Shown here one piece after another: positions 10,481-22,340 of a stretch of 64,000 nt of DNA. The notes beneath the pieces were generated by a model, which worked only from the letters and a program-made list of their open reading frames with translations, searched no databases and had not been told where the DNA came from. Location: the NCBI GenBank assembly GCA_946122785.1, contig CAMGYJ010000007.1, forward strand, positions 1,876,909-1,940,908. The letters run 5' to 3'. This stretch comes from Linum tenue (taxonomy: Eukaryota > Streptophyta > Magnoliopsida > Malpighiales > Linaceae). Made by a program: the position numbers and the translations under genes. How positions within the stretch are numbered: position 1 is the first letter of the stretch; the number at the start of each line of letters is the position of its first letter.

Positions 10481-13388
10481 ATGGCGTCCGAGGATGTGAA
10501 GACTAGTGGGGAAGCTGCTGTTTCGACGATCGTGAATCTAGCTGAGGAGGCTAAGCTAGCTCGTGAAGGCGTTAAGACGCAAAGCCCCGCTTTTCTCAGT
10601 ATCTGCAAGTCCCTCGTCGCCGGTGGAGTTGCCGGGGGAGTGTGAGTCCCTTTTCCCTGTTCCTTCCCCCGTTTTTGGCGGCTGCTCTGTGTGTTATGGG
10701 AGAAATCTCTATTGGGTTTCGCCTGGAATCATCGATCTTGCTGTTATTATCATCGAATCCATTGTTCTTAGCTCATGTTTATCGATTTTGTGTAGCATCT
10801 GGTTCGTCTCACCGATCTTACGTTGTGAATTATTTGTAATTGTTGTAGTACCGCCTAATTTGTGGGTATAACTTATAGCTAGCTTCTCTGCTTTTGAGTC
10901 AGATTGATTTTCCCCTTTTCCGTTCGGCTAAGTGGCGATTGAATCAGGATGGAGCTCTGTGAAATTGCTTTCAAAGCTCACTAGCTAGTGGTTTTTTGTT
11001 TTTTATGGTTGGCTTGCGAGGGTTTATCTGGTTGGTGTTCACTGTAGACTGACCCGGGGTTGTGAAGAATCACGAATTGAGGTGCTGTTACGCTTTTAGA
11101 TTTGGGGTTTGGTCCAACTGATGTGTGAATGAACTTGGTTGTGATGAAATCTTGGGTAACGAAGTCTTCATTTCAGTGATCTTAAACCCTACTTGGTGCT
11201 GGTGGTGCAGAATAGATTTTCAGTCTGGTTGATCGTTAAATCGTCCGTAATTCGTTGGAGAATGGTGGTAGATGTAATCATCTACTTTCAGCACTTGCAA
11301 AGTTTCTTTCTTTCCTTCTATATTGCTTCAGAGTAAAGCAATTATCCCTTTCTGTTGGCTGCATACATCATGGGTATGGTTATCCATCACCCTTGAGAGA
11401 AGTTGTATAACTCAAATGTTGTTATCATGTATGTGTTGCAGGTCCCGCACAGCTGTTGCTCCACTAGAAAGACTAAAAATTCTACTCCAGGTATTAATTT
11501 CATGTTATCGTTCCGGGATTAATCTTTAGCTCGGTGGTAAATGTTGATTGAAAGCTGGTGGATATGTCTGATTTTAGTCATGCAGTTCTGCGTCGGGATT
11601 ATGAACTCTGTGCTTAACTCGATAAAGGTTTTGATATATGGTATATATGCAGGTCCAAAATCCACACAGCATAAAATACAATGGTACAATTCAGGGCTTG
11701 AAGTACATTTGGAGGACGGAGGGTTTCAGAGGGCTGTTCAAAGGAAATGGCACAAATTGTGCTCGCATTGTGCCAAATTCAGCCGTCAAGTTCTTTAGTT
11801 ACGAGGAAGCCTCAAAGTGCGTTCCTCTGCTTCGTTGGTCTTTTTGATTTGTTGTTTTCTTGACTGGTTTAGCTGGTTGGCTGCCATAAAAATACATCCT
11901 ACAGGTTCCTGTTTTCCTTACCTCAAGTTTGCTATAAATATGCCTTACAAAGCATCTTCTGTCTTCCTCTTGTGTGATGAACAGGGGTATTTTATGGTTG
12001 TACAGGCGCCAAACTGGGAACGGTACGATATTCATTGCTATCTCGTTCATGTTTCAATCTTTCATGGATAATTTGATGTTTTGCTGAAGTCAAATCTTGT
12101 CATACAGATGACGCACAGCTTACTCCTGTTTTACGTCTCGGTGCTGGTGCATGTGCTGGTATAATCGCCATGTCTGCAACTTATCCAATGGACTTGGTTA
12201 GAGGTCGCCTAACTGTCCAGGTAAGAGTTCATGACTTGTCTACCAGAGAAACTTTTTTTTTTTGTCTCACCTCATTCTTTCGGTTGCTTCAAACGTTGTT
12301 CATTCAATTGCTGTTTGTCTTTTTTCAGACAGATAAGTCTCCTAGTCAGTACAGAGGCATCGCCCATGCTCTTAAAACTGTTCTAAAGGAAGAAGGCCCC
12401 CGTGCGCTATACAAAGGTTGGCTTCCATCGGTCATAGGAGTTGTAAGTCTACCGTTGCTTTCCTCATCAGTTTTTACATTATTTCAAGGGCCACTGTTAC
12501 CAAACTCATAACAACGACGCAGCATTACTGTTTGACCAAGTGCTATTCTGAATTTCTGATGTGTAAACTTTCATATTCGTCGGGTGTATTTTCATTATAA
12601 TTATGCTGAACTAGATACAAGATACTAAAACATTCCAGATGTATTTGATAGAGAAATTAGTTAGCAGATAACAAAAGACACCTACAGGGATCAAATTAAT
12701 CGAATCAAACTGTAGTTAAGGAATTTAACAATTGAATCAAACTTATCCATTATCATATTGAACTACTGAGTGCTGTGGGGATCCACTCCCTATTTCAGAA
12801 TCTTCATGAACTATGTTTTCCTCGCTTTCTCATATTGTTAGGTACCATATGTGGGTCTCAACTTTGCGGTGTATGAATCTCTGAAAGACTGGTTGCTGAA
12901 ATCCAATACATTTAACCTGGTTGAAAACAACGAACTGAGCGTAACAACGAGGCTAGCATGTGGAGCTGCTGCTGGAACTGTTGGCCAGACAGTAGCTTAC
13001 CCACTCGATGTCATTCGACGGAGAATGCAAATGGTAGGGTGGAAGGATGCTGCTTCGATTGTCACTGGGGATGGAAGGGGCAAGGCACCACTTGAATACA
13101 CCGGTATGGTCGACGCCTTCAGGAAAACTGTTCGCTACGAGGGGTTCGGTGCCTTGTACAAGGGTTTGGTCCCTAATTCAGTAAAGGTCAGTCAATATAC
13201 TCAATTTCCTTGATCGAATCTGAGTCGTTTTTACTTACTTTAACCATCGTTCACTTCTGTAACGTACAAACTTTATCTGCAATGTTCTCGTTCAGGTGGT
13301 CCCATCCATAGCCATTGCGTTTGTGACTTACGAGATGGTGAAGGATGTTCTTGGGGTCGAGATGAGGATTTCCGACTGAACACAGTAG
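10481..13388 (+). CDS. ADNT1: Mitochondrial adenine nucleotide carrier ADNT1, last exon frameshifted
   Basis: Inner-membrane mitochondrial carrier; Arabidopsis ADNT1 exchanges AMP/ADP for ATP. Eight exons: 10481-10641, 11442-11490, 11653-11816, 11985-12022, 12108-12220, 12329-12442, 12842-13186 and 13296 onward, all GT-AG. Three carrier signatures are intact: PLERLK at residues 61-66, PMDLVR at 164-169 and PLDVIRRR near 267. The conserved last exon should read VVPSIAIAF then VTYEMVKDVLG with a stop at 13378-13380. However, four T bases stand at 13320-13323 where the conserved frame needs three. As read, the protein shifts after Phe337 and ends at TAG 13386-13388, about 358 residues, losing the conserved end of helix 6 (TYE). 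This is either a sequence error in a homopolymer or a damaged allele. Upstream, everything is intact. The start at 10481 gives the normal MASED N-terminus. Confidence 0.95.
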
Positions 13389-13917
13389 AAGAGGTGGACA
13401 AGGTAGACTTCTCGTTATCCAGCGGAGAGCGTATTCGGAGGAGAAGGGTGGATCGGCTGTCCGTGATGAATGAACCTGATTTTTGGTGATAGTGGAGTGA
13501 GTCAGATTAGTAGAGAAGGAACACAACTTGTAGCGCTGTGTTTTTAATAACCCCGTCCGTCGCCTGCTCTGTGATCTCCACCTGAACCCATATTTGTTTC
13601 TCTAGATTTCTTATAACTTGGCTGTGGCAATAAGGTACGACGGAAAATTTTAGGCTCCATCTACGTAGGGCAAAATTTTACTAGTGAATTCAGTGAGTCG
13701 GATGATGTGATGTTTTACAGAAAGCTTTCTGCTGAACATCTTTCGATACGATTATCGAGTGATATTCCGCTGTTTTAAGATGATTTGCAAGCAAGCAATC
13801 GACCCACTTTGATTATGTACTGATCATATTGTGTTCCAGAAACAAACCCTATAGGCAAAACCTTTTGTTCAAGATCGACACTGCCATTTCAGAGGCCAAA
13901 AAAAATCAAAAAATGAA
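13389..13917. other. Convergent 3' region between ADNT1 and NAB gene 1
   Basis: Probable ADNT1 3' UTR, then spacer before the tandem repeat. The two genes converge here. No coding signal. Confidence 0.4.
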
Positions 13918-14253
13918 CGTGTCAGATTGTGCAGCATATGAACAAAAGAACTCTGGAGAATCTGTACTCTGATTGGTGATGATTGATGCAGAGACACACT
14001 AAGGTGCAGTCACCCTGTGGCGTCTGATTGAATCGGATTGTGCTGCGTATGAACAAAAGAACTGAGAAGAATGTGTACTCTGATTGGTGATGATTGATGC
14101 AGAGATACACTAAGGTGCAGTCACCCTGTGGCGTCTGATTGAATCGGATTGTGCTGCGTATGAACAAAAGAACTGAGAAGAATCTGTACTCAGATTGGCG
14201 ACGATTGATGCAGAGACGCACTAAGGTGCAGGCGCCCTCTAGCGTCTGATTGG
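13918..14253. repeat. 111-bp tandem repeat, three copies, overlapping a stop codon
   Basis: Three head-to-tail copies: a first, slightly shorter copy from 13918, then copies starting at 14021 and 14132, with a fourth beginning at 14243. The phase marker cgtctgattg recurs at exactly 111 bp. Copies 2 and 3 differ at only a few positions. The unit is 37 codons long and stays open on the minus strand. The last copy runs into the end of NAB gene 1, whose TAG stop is at 14239-14241, so the array makes up its first 3' UTR sequence. Confidence 0.85.
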
Positions 14254-17200
14254 CATCTTGGAGAGAATGCCAGCGAGATAGTCACATGTGCTGCGGTAGT
14301 ACTCAATCGAGATGCAGAGCTGTCGTATGGCTTCTCGTTTCTTGTCTCCCAAGTATGATATCCAGTCATCTTTCTCCTTCAAGCTCGCTCCCATGGCTGC
14401 CACCTTACTCTCCAGTTGGCTGATGGCTTTGGTGAGATTCAGCTTCTCAGCTTCCTCTTTGCTCGCCATGTCCAGCAACTCCGACACCTTGTTCTTCAGT
14501 GCAGATTCCTCTTCTCTCGAGTGTTGCAGTTGTAGAGCTAAGCTGTTCACTTGTTCGTTCAACTTTTGCTTCTCTTGATTCATGTTCATTACTCTCTCGT
14601 TCAGCTCCTGCTCTGTGACCCGGCTCTTCTGGCTCGACATTGTAAGCTGGAATTCAATCTCTTTGTTCTTCACAGATAAACTGCGCAGCTCTTCATCTTT
14701 GAATTCGAGTTGTCTCTCCTGGCTCTCGATTTTCTCTCTCAGTTCAGCTACAGCTTCATCCATGGAACGCACTTGCTTGTTCAGATCCTCCGCCTTCTTT
14801 TCAACTTGCTGATGTTGCTCGTTGAGTTGCTTGCACATCTCGGCCTGTTCATCCAGCAACCTCTGCAGATCAGTAACTTGAGTCAGTAGCACCGCCTTCT
14901 CATTTTCCATCTCTGCAATTCTCCTTGAAAACTCATTCCGATCTCTCGCGTTATCCTCCGTGAGATATGATAGCTCTTTTTGCTTCTCTTCTACTTTCTC
15001 CTGTAGTTGGCTTGATTCGGCAGTGAGTTCATCTATGATCGTCTGAATTTTTTCATATTGAGCCACAGTTTCAGAAAAATGGGAGGTTAGAGCAACCTTC
15101 TCTTCCTCCGCGACACTGAGTTTCTTGGCCAAATCTGAACACTTTTGCTTGGCAGATACTAATTGCTTCTTCGTGTCAGCAAGTTGATCTCTAATGTCTT
15201 CTATTTCACTGTTAAGGGCGGAATTCTCACCTTGGTACTCGAATATCGACTTTCTTAAAATCCCAGCAGTTTTCGTTTCGTCCAGGATTCTCTGCACTGC
15301 AGTCTCCTTCCATGAAATTAGGCTATCTTTCTCTGTTTGCACCTCTTCCAACTTCTGGTTTAATACAGAAATCTCGGCCACCAGAGAATTCCTCTCCTCT
15401 TCTGCAACCTTCGAATCCTGTGTCAAATTGGATGCCAACAGCTCTGAAGATTTCAGTTGCTCACGTACACTGGAGATTTCGGCCCTGAGACTTTCAAGTT
15501 CCTGGGAAAGAACTAGTTTATCATCCTCCAGCCTATGACTCGCCATTTTCAATTCTTCTTTGATCTTCTCTTCTTCTTGAATCCTCCCCAGAAGCGCCTC
15601 TTTCTCCACGATCAAGCCATCTTTCTCAATGGTTATGCCCTGTAATCTTCGATTCAGCTCTGCTTCAGCCTTGCCTGCATCGTCGAGGTTTTGCTTCAGT
15701 TCCCCATCCTCTGCGAGAATCTTCTCCTTGTCGGCATTTAGCGTTTCTAATTCAAGCTTCAGGCTTCGGACGATCTCTTCAGTTTCCTGCAACTTGCTCA
15801 ACGCTGTTTGATGCTCAAGAAACAACACTTCTTTTTCTACGGTTGCAGCAGTGCACTTATCCTTCAGTTGGGCCAGTTCAAGATTGGCGGTTTCAAGTTC
15901 TTGCTTTGTGCCGTCTGTTAATTTGCCACCTTTAAGTCGTCCATTTTTGCTGGTTTGGTCCTTGGAACCGTCATCAGAATCCGAGTCTGAGCTAAATGAA
16001 GAAGAGGAATCTGATACCCACTTGCCTTGGAAGTCTCTCCTCAGTTCTCCCTTCAGATGGTCGTACTGTGAATACAGCGATTCATACTGTTTTCGGAACT
16101 TCTCGATCAAATCCACAATAGGCTTTCTTTTCGAACCTTCTATAGGGACTCCACCGTTTTCTTCAGAACCTTCTTCGTTGATGAGCTCCAAGATCCTTTT
16201 GAGACTATATTCGAATTCTGCAGGATCAGGAAAATTTATTGGAAATTCCTACAATGCCTTGAAGTAAGGTAACTTGATTTTTTTTACCTGTCATAGCAGG
16301 TTTCACAGGTTACATTACGTAAAACCCAACAGGTGTTACGTAATGATTACGTAACGTATGTGTATCTTCCGTAACAGTTGTAAAATCTCATTACGGAAGC
16401 CTTACGTAATGGAGGGTTCTTTTAGGTAATGAATATTTATCTCGCGTTACGTAAAGTAATAAGTCATTACGGAAGTCTTACGTAATGCTTCTAATTTAAT
16501 TGTTACGTAAGAAATAACTGCCATTACAGAAGCCTTATGTAATTGAGGCTTCTTTACCGTAATGAATATTAACCTTCTGTTACGTAAAGTGTGAAGGTAT
16601 TACGGAAGCCTTACGTAATTGAGACTTCTTTTACGTAATGAATATTAACCTTCTGTTACGTAAAGTGTAAAGGTATTACGGAAGTCTTACGTAATTGAGG
16701 CTTCTTTTACGTAATGAATATTAACCTTCTGTTACGTAAAGTGTGAAGGTATTACAGAAGCCTTACGTAATTGAGGCTTCTTTTACGCAATGAATATTAA
16801 CCTTCTGTTACGTAAAGTGTGAAGGTATTACGGAAGCCTTACGTAACGCTTCTAATTTAACTGTTACGTAAGAAACAACTGTCATTACGGAAGCCTTACA
16901 TAATGGATGTGTATTTTACGTAACAGTTGTAAAATGGCATTACGGAAGCTTTACGTAATTCAGGCTTATTTTACGTAATGAATACTAACCTTGCGTTACG
17001 TAAAGTGTGAAGGTATTACGGAAGCCTTACGTAACGCTTCTGATTTAACTGTTACGTAAGAAACAACTGTCATTACGGAAGCCTTACGTAATGGATGTGT
17101 ATTTTACGTAACAGTTGTAAAATGTGATTACGGAAGCCTTACGTAATTGAGGCTTCTTTTACGTAATGAATACTAACCTTGCGTTACGTAAAGTGTGAAG

Positions 17201-19820
17201 GTATTACGGAAGCCTTACTTAACGCGTCGGCTTACGGTTATAGACTAGTGGATGTATTGTTGTATGATTCCAAATTGGGCATGGTTCAATGACTAGCCGG
17301 AGCAGTTTTTACTCAATTTCATGTTGATATAACTTTTTCAAAGATTAGGTACTACCAGCTTTCATATTTCATAATTCAGATACAATGAGAATGAATAATA
17401 TGGTATAAATAAATAAAAATAATCAATTTTCAGCTTATAGATCAAATTTTTAGAGCTACTAATAATCTTAAATAACATTTTTCAATTTGAAACTCTTTTC
17501 TATTTAACTCTACTAGATGTACTTATGCATTTAGATGGGAGAGTGAATACATATTGTGTAGTTTTCATGATTGTTAATCTAATTGTCACAGTCATTTGAA
17601 ACTACTTGGTTTATTTATTATAGTGTGAGTTTAACTATTGAATGTTTAGGTTGATGGCTTCCATCTTGATAATGGTCAAAGTGTCCCTTTAAGGGAGATC
17701 TCATAATCGTGAAAGTAGAACATGCTAATTGGTTGATCAAAATACATCTTTGAACTTCATGTGTGAGATTGAGCAGTCACAATGTGTTTCTTCCAAACGA
17801 GCGAGTTGGAATATTTAGTATGATTTAAGCAAGACATAATTTTATGAACAATATCAATCACTATATTTGATCTATTTTCAATATTATGAAATGTATATTT
17901 TTAATGAAAATTTTATATGGGATGTAGTATGACACCCTTTTTTCTATTTAGCTTTGTTGCTATGAATTGAAATATAATTTTTTGTCGTCGATTGAAAGTT
18001 ACGAGGGTCTCGTTGACCGGTCAGCGAGTCTGGGTTCAAGGATGATGCACCCGGTTTGGGGGCTCGGGGCTCAATGTGGCCTCTGATCCAAGATTGTATG
18101 GCCTAATCGATCTTGAGATACAAATTCATCAATTTAGTCAACCCACCCTATCACAAATAAATTTAGCTGGTCATCATAGAGTTCATGTTCTTTAGTGAAA
18201 GTTTTCCATGGAATGGTAGTATGATACACATGCTTGTTTCTATTTAACTTTGTTGCTATGTCCAGAAATAAAATTTATTGTCGTCGACTGGAAGTTACGA
18301 GTTTTTGCTGACCAGGGCGTAATGTGGCCCCTGATCGAACGATGTATGACCAAATAAATTTTGTATTATGAGTTCATAAGTTTGGTTGACCCATCTTGTC
18401 ACAACTAAATTTAGGTGGTCATAACGTTCAAGTTTTTTAGTGAATTTTTTTATAGAATTTTTAATGAAAATTTTAATTGGAATGCATTGAATTGATTGTT
18501 CCTCTCTCATCATTCATAATCCTTCAGCCAAAATCAAAATAAAAAAGAATTAAATTATTTGTATAAAAAATTGAAAAATGGAAAAATGGAAAAAGAAAGT
18601 TGAGGACTTGAGGCCCGAGGGTCGGGCTTCTCTCTCCTTTTCCCTTCCCATCTTTCTTCTTCGTCTTCCCCGTACTCCACGAACAAATTCTAGGTTTCCG
18701 ACGAGATTGCAGGCAAGCTACGCCCGGCGAGATTGAAGACTGGCCTGTACCGCCGAGATTGAAGACGGCCGGCGAGCTTGAATACTGCTCTGTACCGGCG
18801 AGATTGAAGCCGCCCGGCGAGATTGAAGACTGCTCTGTACCGGCGAGATTGAAGGTGCTCGGCAAGATTGAAGACTGTTCTGTACCGGGGAGATTGAAGA
18901 CGCCCGTACCTCCACAGGACTCGCCCCTGCCCTGCCGCCAGTGATTGCCCTGTACCGGCAGCCTCTTTCTTCCAATTCCACCAGTAATTAGCCAACGAAA
19001 TCGTAAAAATGATTCAAACTATTAATTAATAGACAGATACCTTGAGGGTTGCCGATACCTCTTCTTTTTCTATTTGTTCTTGGTCGATCGGATGGACGAA
19101 ACCCAGAAACGACAGTTGAACGACGATAAACTCGAAAACCGACGGCTTGTGAGCGACGCTCTCCTTCTTCTCCGTTCTTTCTGCAATCAAAGCTAGCCGA
19201 ACCCCACAAGCGACTCTCCTTCTTCCCGGCCGCCACTGGCAAGCAGCACACAGAGATCGGCAAACGGAACAGAGAGATGCGACGAGTCAGATTGCGATTT
19301 GCATTCAGGATTGGAAAACCTAATTTTAAAATGAAAATAATTTGGCTGCCTATACCCTAATTGGGCATCGGAAAACCCCTTCCAAACCGGTGACTCTTCC
19401 TATTAGAATTACAATTCCGGCGAATTTTTCGGCGAGAGGTACAACCGATACAGCCGGTTGCCCATACGCAGCCTGTTTTTATTTTACTTCCCATCAATGG
19501 TTAGAATTTCATGTTTAAAATTTCGATGGCCTAGATTTGTGCAAAAAAAATTAAGTTACCTAACTTACAAAAAATACAAGTTACTGTAGGAGGTCCCAAA
19601 TTTATTTAGCATCACATTGGAATAACGAGTTTATGAATCAATGCATAAGAAGCCAATTAACAAGAAGGCAGAGTTTCAAAAGTAACTGCTTATCGGAGTT
19701 TGAAGGAATGAAATAAGAAGACGAACCTTCTTTATTGCCTTTCAGCTGCTCATCTTTCTCTTGATCGATGTGTCTCCGGACAAAGGATTCGAAAGACTTC
19801 TTCCAATCATGATTCGTCAT
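14239..19820 (-). CDS. NAB-domain coiled-coil protein 1 (CIP1-like)
   Basis: Predicted cytoskeleton-linked coiled-coil protein with an N-terminal NAB (actin-binding) domain, as in COP1-interactive protein 1 and NET4-like proteins. Two coding exons: 19820-19727 (MTNHDWKKSFESFVRRHIDQ, then EKDEQLKGNKEG) and 16217-14239, joining in phase 1 to give 690 residues. The NAB domain is split by the intron; its second half contains IEKFRKQYESLYSQYDHLKG. Then come a Ser/Asp-rich acidic patch and about 500 residues of heptad coiled coil. The C-terminus holds the family motif KREAIRQLCISIEYYRS. The 3.5-kb intron consists almost wholly of an inserted Mutator-like element; without it the intron would be about 143 bp. 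Cytoplasmic or membrane-edge location is inferred from the family. CIP1 versus NET4 subfamily is not settled. Confidence 0.88.
16300..17235. repeat. TTACGTAA palindrome array
   Basis: About 29 exact copies of the 8-bp palindrome TTACGTAA by eye, plus several one-base variants. The array has two periods. The marker aacctt(c/g)tgttacg recurs every 76 bp at 16571, 16647, 16723 and 16799, then every 188 bp at about 16987 and 17175. Between palindromes, GAAGCC and GGCTTC often flank a TTACGTAA, giving small hairpins. The ACGT core is a typical plant bZIP target and resembles NAC sites, but binding here is inference. Confidence 0.85.
17880..18440. repeat. Imperfect direct duplication inside the Mutator-like element
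   Basis: A segment around 17890-18140 is repeated, diverged, around 18195-18400. Shared landmarks are TATTTA(G/A)CTTTGTTGCTATG, then TTGTCGTCGA(T/C)TG(A/G)AAGTTACGAG, and a (T/C)AATGTGGCC(T/C)CTGATC block. No coding capacity was recognised. Confidence 0.55.
18720..18905. repeat. Short tandem repeat, GCCGGCGAGATTGAAGAC type
   Basis: Several degenerate head-to-tail units built from CGGCGAGATTGAAGAC and CTGTACCGGCGAGATTGAAG. On the minus strand this gives Ala/Arg/Leu-rich repeats, which I treat as a by-product rather than a gene. Confidence 0.6.
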
Positions 19821-21960
19821 TTGCTCTCCTCGGGGTTTCAGTCAGCTTTCTTCGACGAAATGCATCAATGAAGATTCAATCTGCTTCCAGGATTCTAATA
19901 TACAATATCAAGGTATTAGTAATATGAGAGGGGGAGTTATGAAATATGAGAGAATTTTAAGAAACGATAGGCAAAATGAAAATGTACCCAACTACTTATT
20001 ACAGTCAGGAATCGAAATTCAACGTGAACGAGCTAAGCCACGACGGGAGACAATTGTACAGCTCCAGCCATGTACAAGATCAATAGAAGCCACCTCTGCA
20101 GACAGATGATTTATATACAGTGTAACCTACCAGAAGCTGGAACTCAGATTTAAATCAAAATACAGTTACAGAGCTAATCCTTGCTTTCGCCTCTGTGACC
20201 GTGGAAGGTAACAAAACCTTACAGAAGGCTCAAAGTTCACCACATTGTGTAACCACCCCAGAACAGAAATTGCAAAGCTAAACCTCAAATGTAATTCCTA
20301 ATTAAAGCCCTTATTTCCGTCGGTGTAGTTAGTGACAACACGATTCATATATAGAAACTGCAACTTAAAGCAAGCCTGCTTGAATTTCCTATGATGATCC
20401 TTTGGAAATATGAAAATTCGCTCTCAACTGGCAAATCCGGCAGGCAAAATTCAACTGGCTTATTGGCTTTTTTCCATGAGAGTTATCATAATCTGAAACA
20501 GCTGGAATTGATAGCACAGCAAGAAATGGCAGGCCCTTTTTTCTTCTTTGAACAGTAACGCAAAAGGACTGTTACTTCACAAAAGAAAACGGAAGGCCTA
20601 GCGAAATGTGACAAATCCTCTTCTTCGGTCCTCAATCAGAGCATAAAATAATAGCAAGGAAAAGGAATGATGATAAATAATAATAAATTATTATTTAATA
20701 AACAAATATGGTAATCACACAAGCCAGGACAATTTCAACCTGATTACATGTAAGCGTCAACGTGCAATTAGATCTGGCGGCACCTCATTAACAAACACTG
20801 AAGAAGTCTCGCAGAAACCAAAATCTATTTTAAGCGGAGAAAAGGACAGCCATTGTAGTCAAAATTGAGCAGTTCCGTTTATGTCAACACTTAATTATCG
20901 GCAGAGATAAGACAATTTAAGCAGCTAAAAGGTTGACTAATGCGAATCTACAGAAACAAAAAGAAAATATCAAATTATCAAAGAAAAATCGCCATTATCA
21001 AAGAAAAATCGCTAAATATTGTCTTGCGGGCTTCAGAGTTCAGGCAGTAGAACGCAGTGAATTTAGGAAATTTACCTGGGGAAATCGGTCTTTCCTATCG
21101 CCGTCGTCTACCAAACTGAGCTGGAATCAAATCGATCAGAATCTGCAAAAACACCAGAACGAATAAGTAACTCTTAATTACTTCGATTGAAATGCCGCCG
21201 GAAGTAATTACTGAACAACGAAGAATTTTATTAGAAGAGGATCGACGACGGAACCTACTGATAGCGATCAACACATCCACCGCAGAAAGAAGAAAAGACC
21301 GAGAAGTCGAGTTCCGATCACTAATGTCTAATTAGATTACTGTAATCGCTACTCGAAACTTCGTCTCTCTAAGCGGGGTGAAAAATCAAGTCGAGGCAGA
21401 GAGAAGAATCAAGAACAGTCAATTTTCCAAACCGAGAAGACTGATTCCGGTTTCCTCATCGGATTCCGATAGCCTCTAGACCAGACTCCGATCATACATA
21501 AAGAACAGTCAAATTTCCAGCATTAGCTAGCAGAGTCGATCAAAGGAATCGCAATCGGCAAGCGGAAAACCGGAGGCAAGAAATCGCGGCGGCGAGTGAA
21601 ACGAACTCGAATAGTCACACAGCGCATTAACCGAAGGAATCGAAATTCTTCAATTCCGAACTCGGAAATCAGATAACCATCACAAGATTTGGACGGAAGT
21701 GCAGAATCTCACCTCGAATTTGGCGAGCGCACAAGAGAAGAGAAGCTGTAGGCGACGGGGGATTGAAGCGGAACCGTCCTTCCACAGCGAAGCTCTTTCA
21801 GAGGAGACGAACAGTAGTACCGAGTGAGACGAGAATGTATGAGGCGAGATTCGGAATTCAGAAGAAAGGAAAAGAGATGGAAAAGAAAGGAAAAGTCGAT
21901 TTGCTCCGGTCTTGTTTGGATTGAGAAAAACTAGAGAGAGAATTTCTGCCGATCACTCTC
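19821..21960 (-). other. Leader and leader intron of NAB gene 1
   Basis: A strong splice acceptor precedes the start codon (exon edge at 19880), and a strong donor GAG|GTGAGA lies at 21712-21711. The transcript therefore probably has a non-coding first exon of about 21713-21960 and a 1.8-kb leader intron. A short upstream reading frame (MHFVEES, then stop) lies in the 60-bp leader just before the main ATG. Nothing else is seen in the intron. Confidence 0.5.
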
Positions 21961-22340
21961 TCTCCCTCTATTCCATTCTATTTTGGTCAGAGCGAGCGGT
22001 AATTGGAAGGAGGGGAAAGGTGGAGGAATCTTTCTGGAACGGACAAATAAGCCCCCAAGAAAACAGAATATTACAGAAAATGCCACCGCGCTAGGCGCGT
22101 TCATTCCTCTGCGGGAGTTGGGCAGTTAGTGGTTCCCGCGCTCGCTTGTATGGAGTTTTACAATTTTACCCTTCAGAGTTTTTTTTATTTACTATAAAGG
22201 TAAAAATTGTACGTGTGTTTCATGAAGAATGCATCAAATTTCAATTATATTTTTCAAATGTATCATAAACTTTTGTGCACCCGCTCATATGGGCATACAA
22301 GGGATGAAAATACAATATAAGTTCAATTAAAATTGTACAT

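Larger units (their letters stand above)
16241..19597. mobile_element. 3.36-kb Mutator-like element inside NAB gene 1 intron
   Basis: The left end reads GGAAATTCCTAC, and the reverse complement of the right end reads GGGACCTCCTACAGTAACTTG. Both continue with AGGTAACTT-type motifs, forming imperfect inverted repeats of about 40 bp. The perfect 9-bp target duplication AAATTTATT is at 16232-16240 and 19598-19606, as for Mutator-type transposition. The element holds a TTACGTAA array (16300-17235), an imperfect internal duplication (17880-18440), a short tandem repeat (18720-18905) and a GC-richer segment (18600-19300) with no recognisable gene. No transposase is visible, so it is non-autonomous. 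A shorter relative lies at 57975-58777. Confidence 0.85.

Noticed and set aside
16300..17235. Regular short repeats resembling a CRISPR array
   Set aside because: This is a plant nuclear intron. The spacers are themselves repeated with 76- and 188-bp periods and the repeat is an 8-bp palindrome, so this is a transposon-internal tandem array.
18690..19263. Open minus-strand frames inside the large Mutator-like element
   Set aside because: The repetitive Ala/Arg/Leu translation comes from the tandem repeat, and no transposase or captured gene was recognised.
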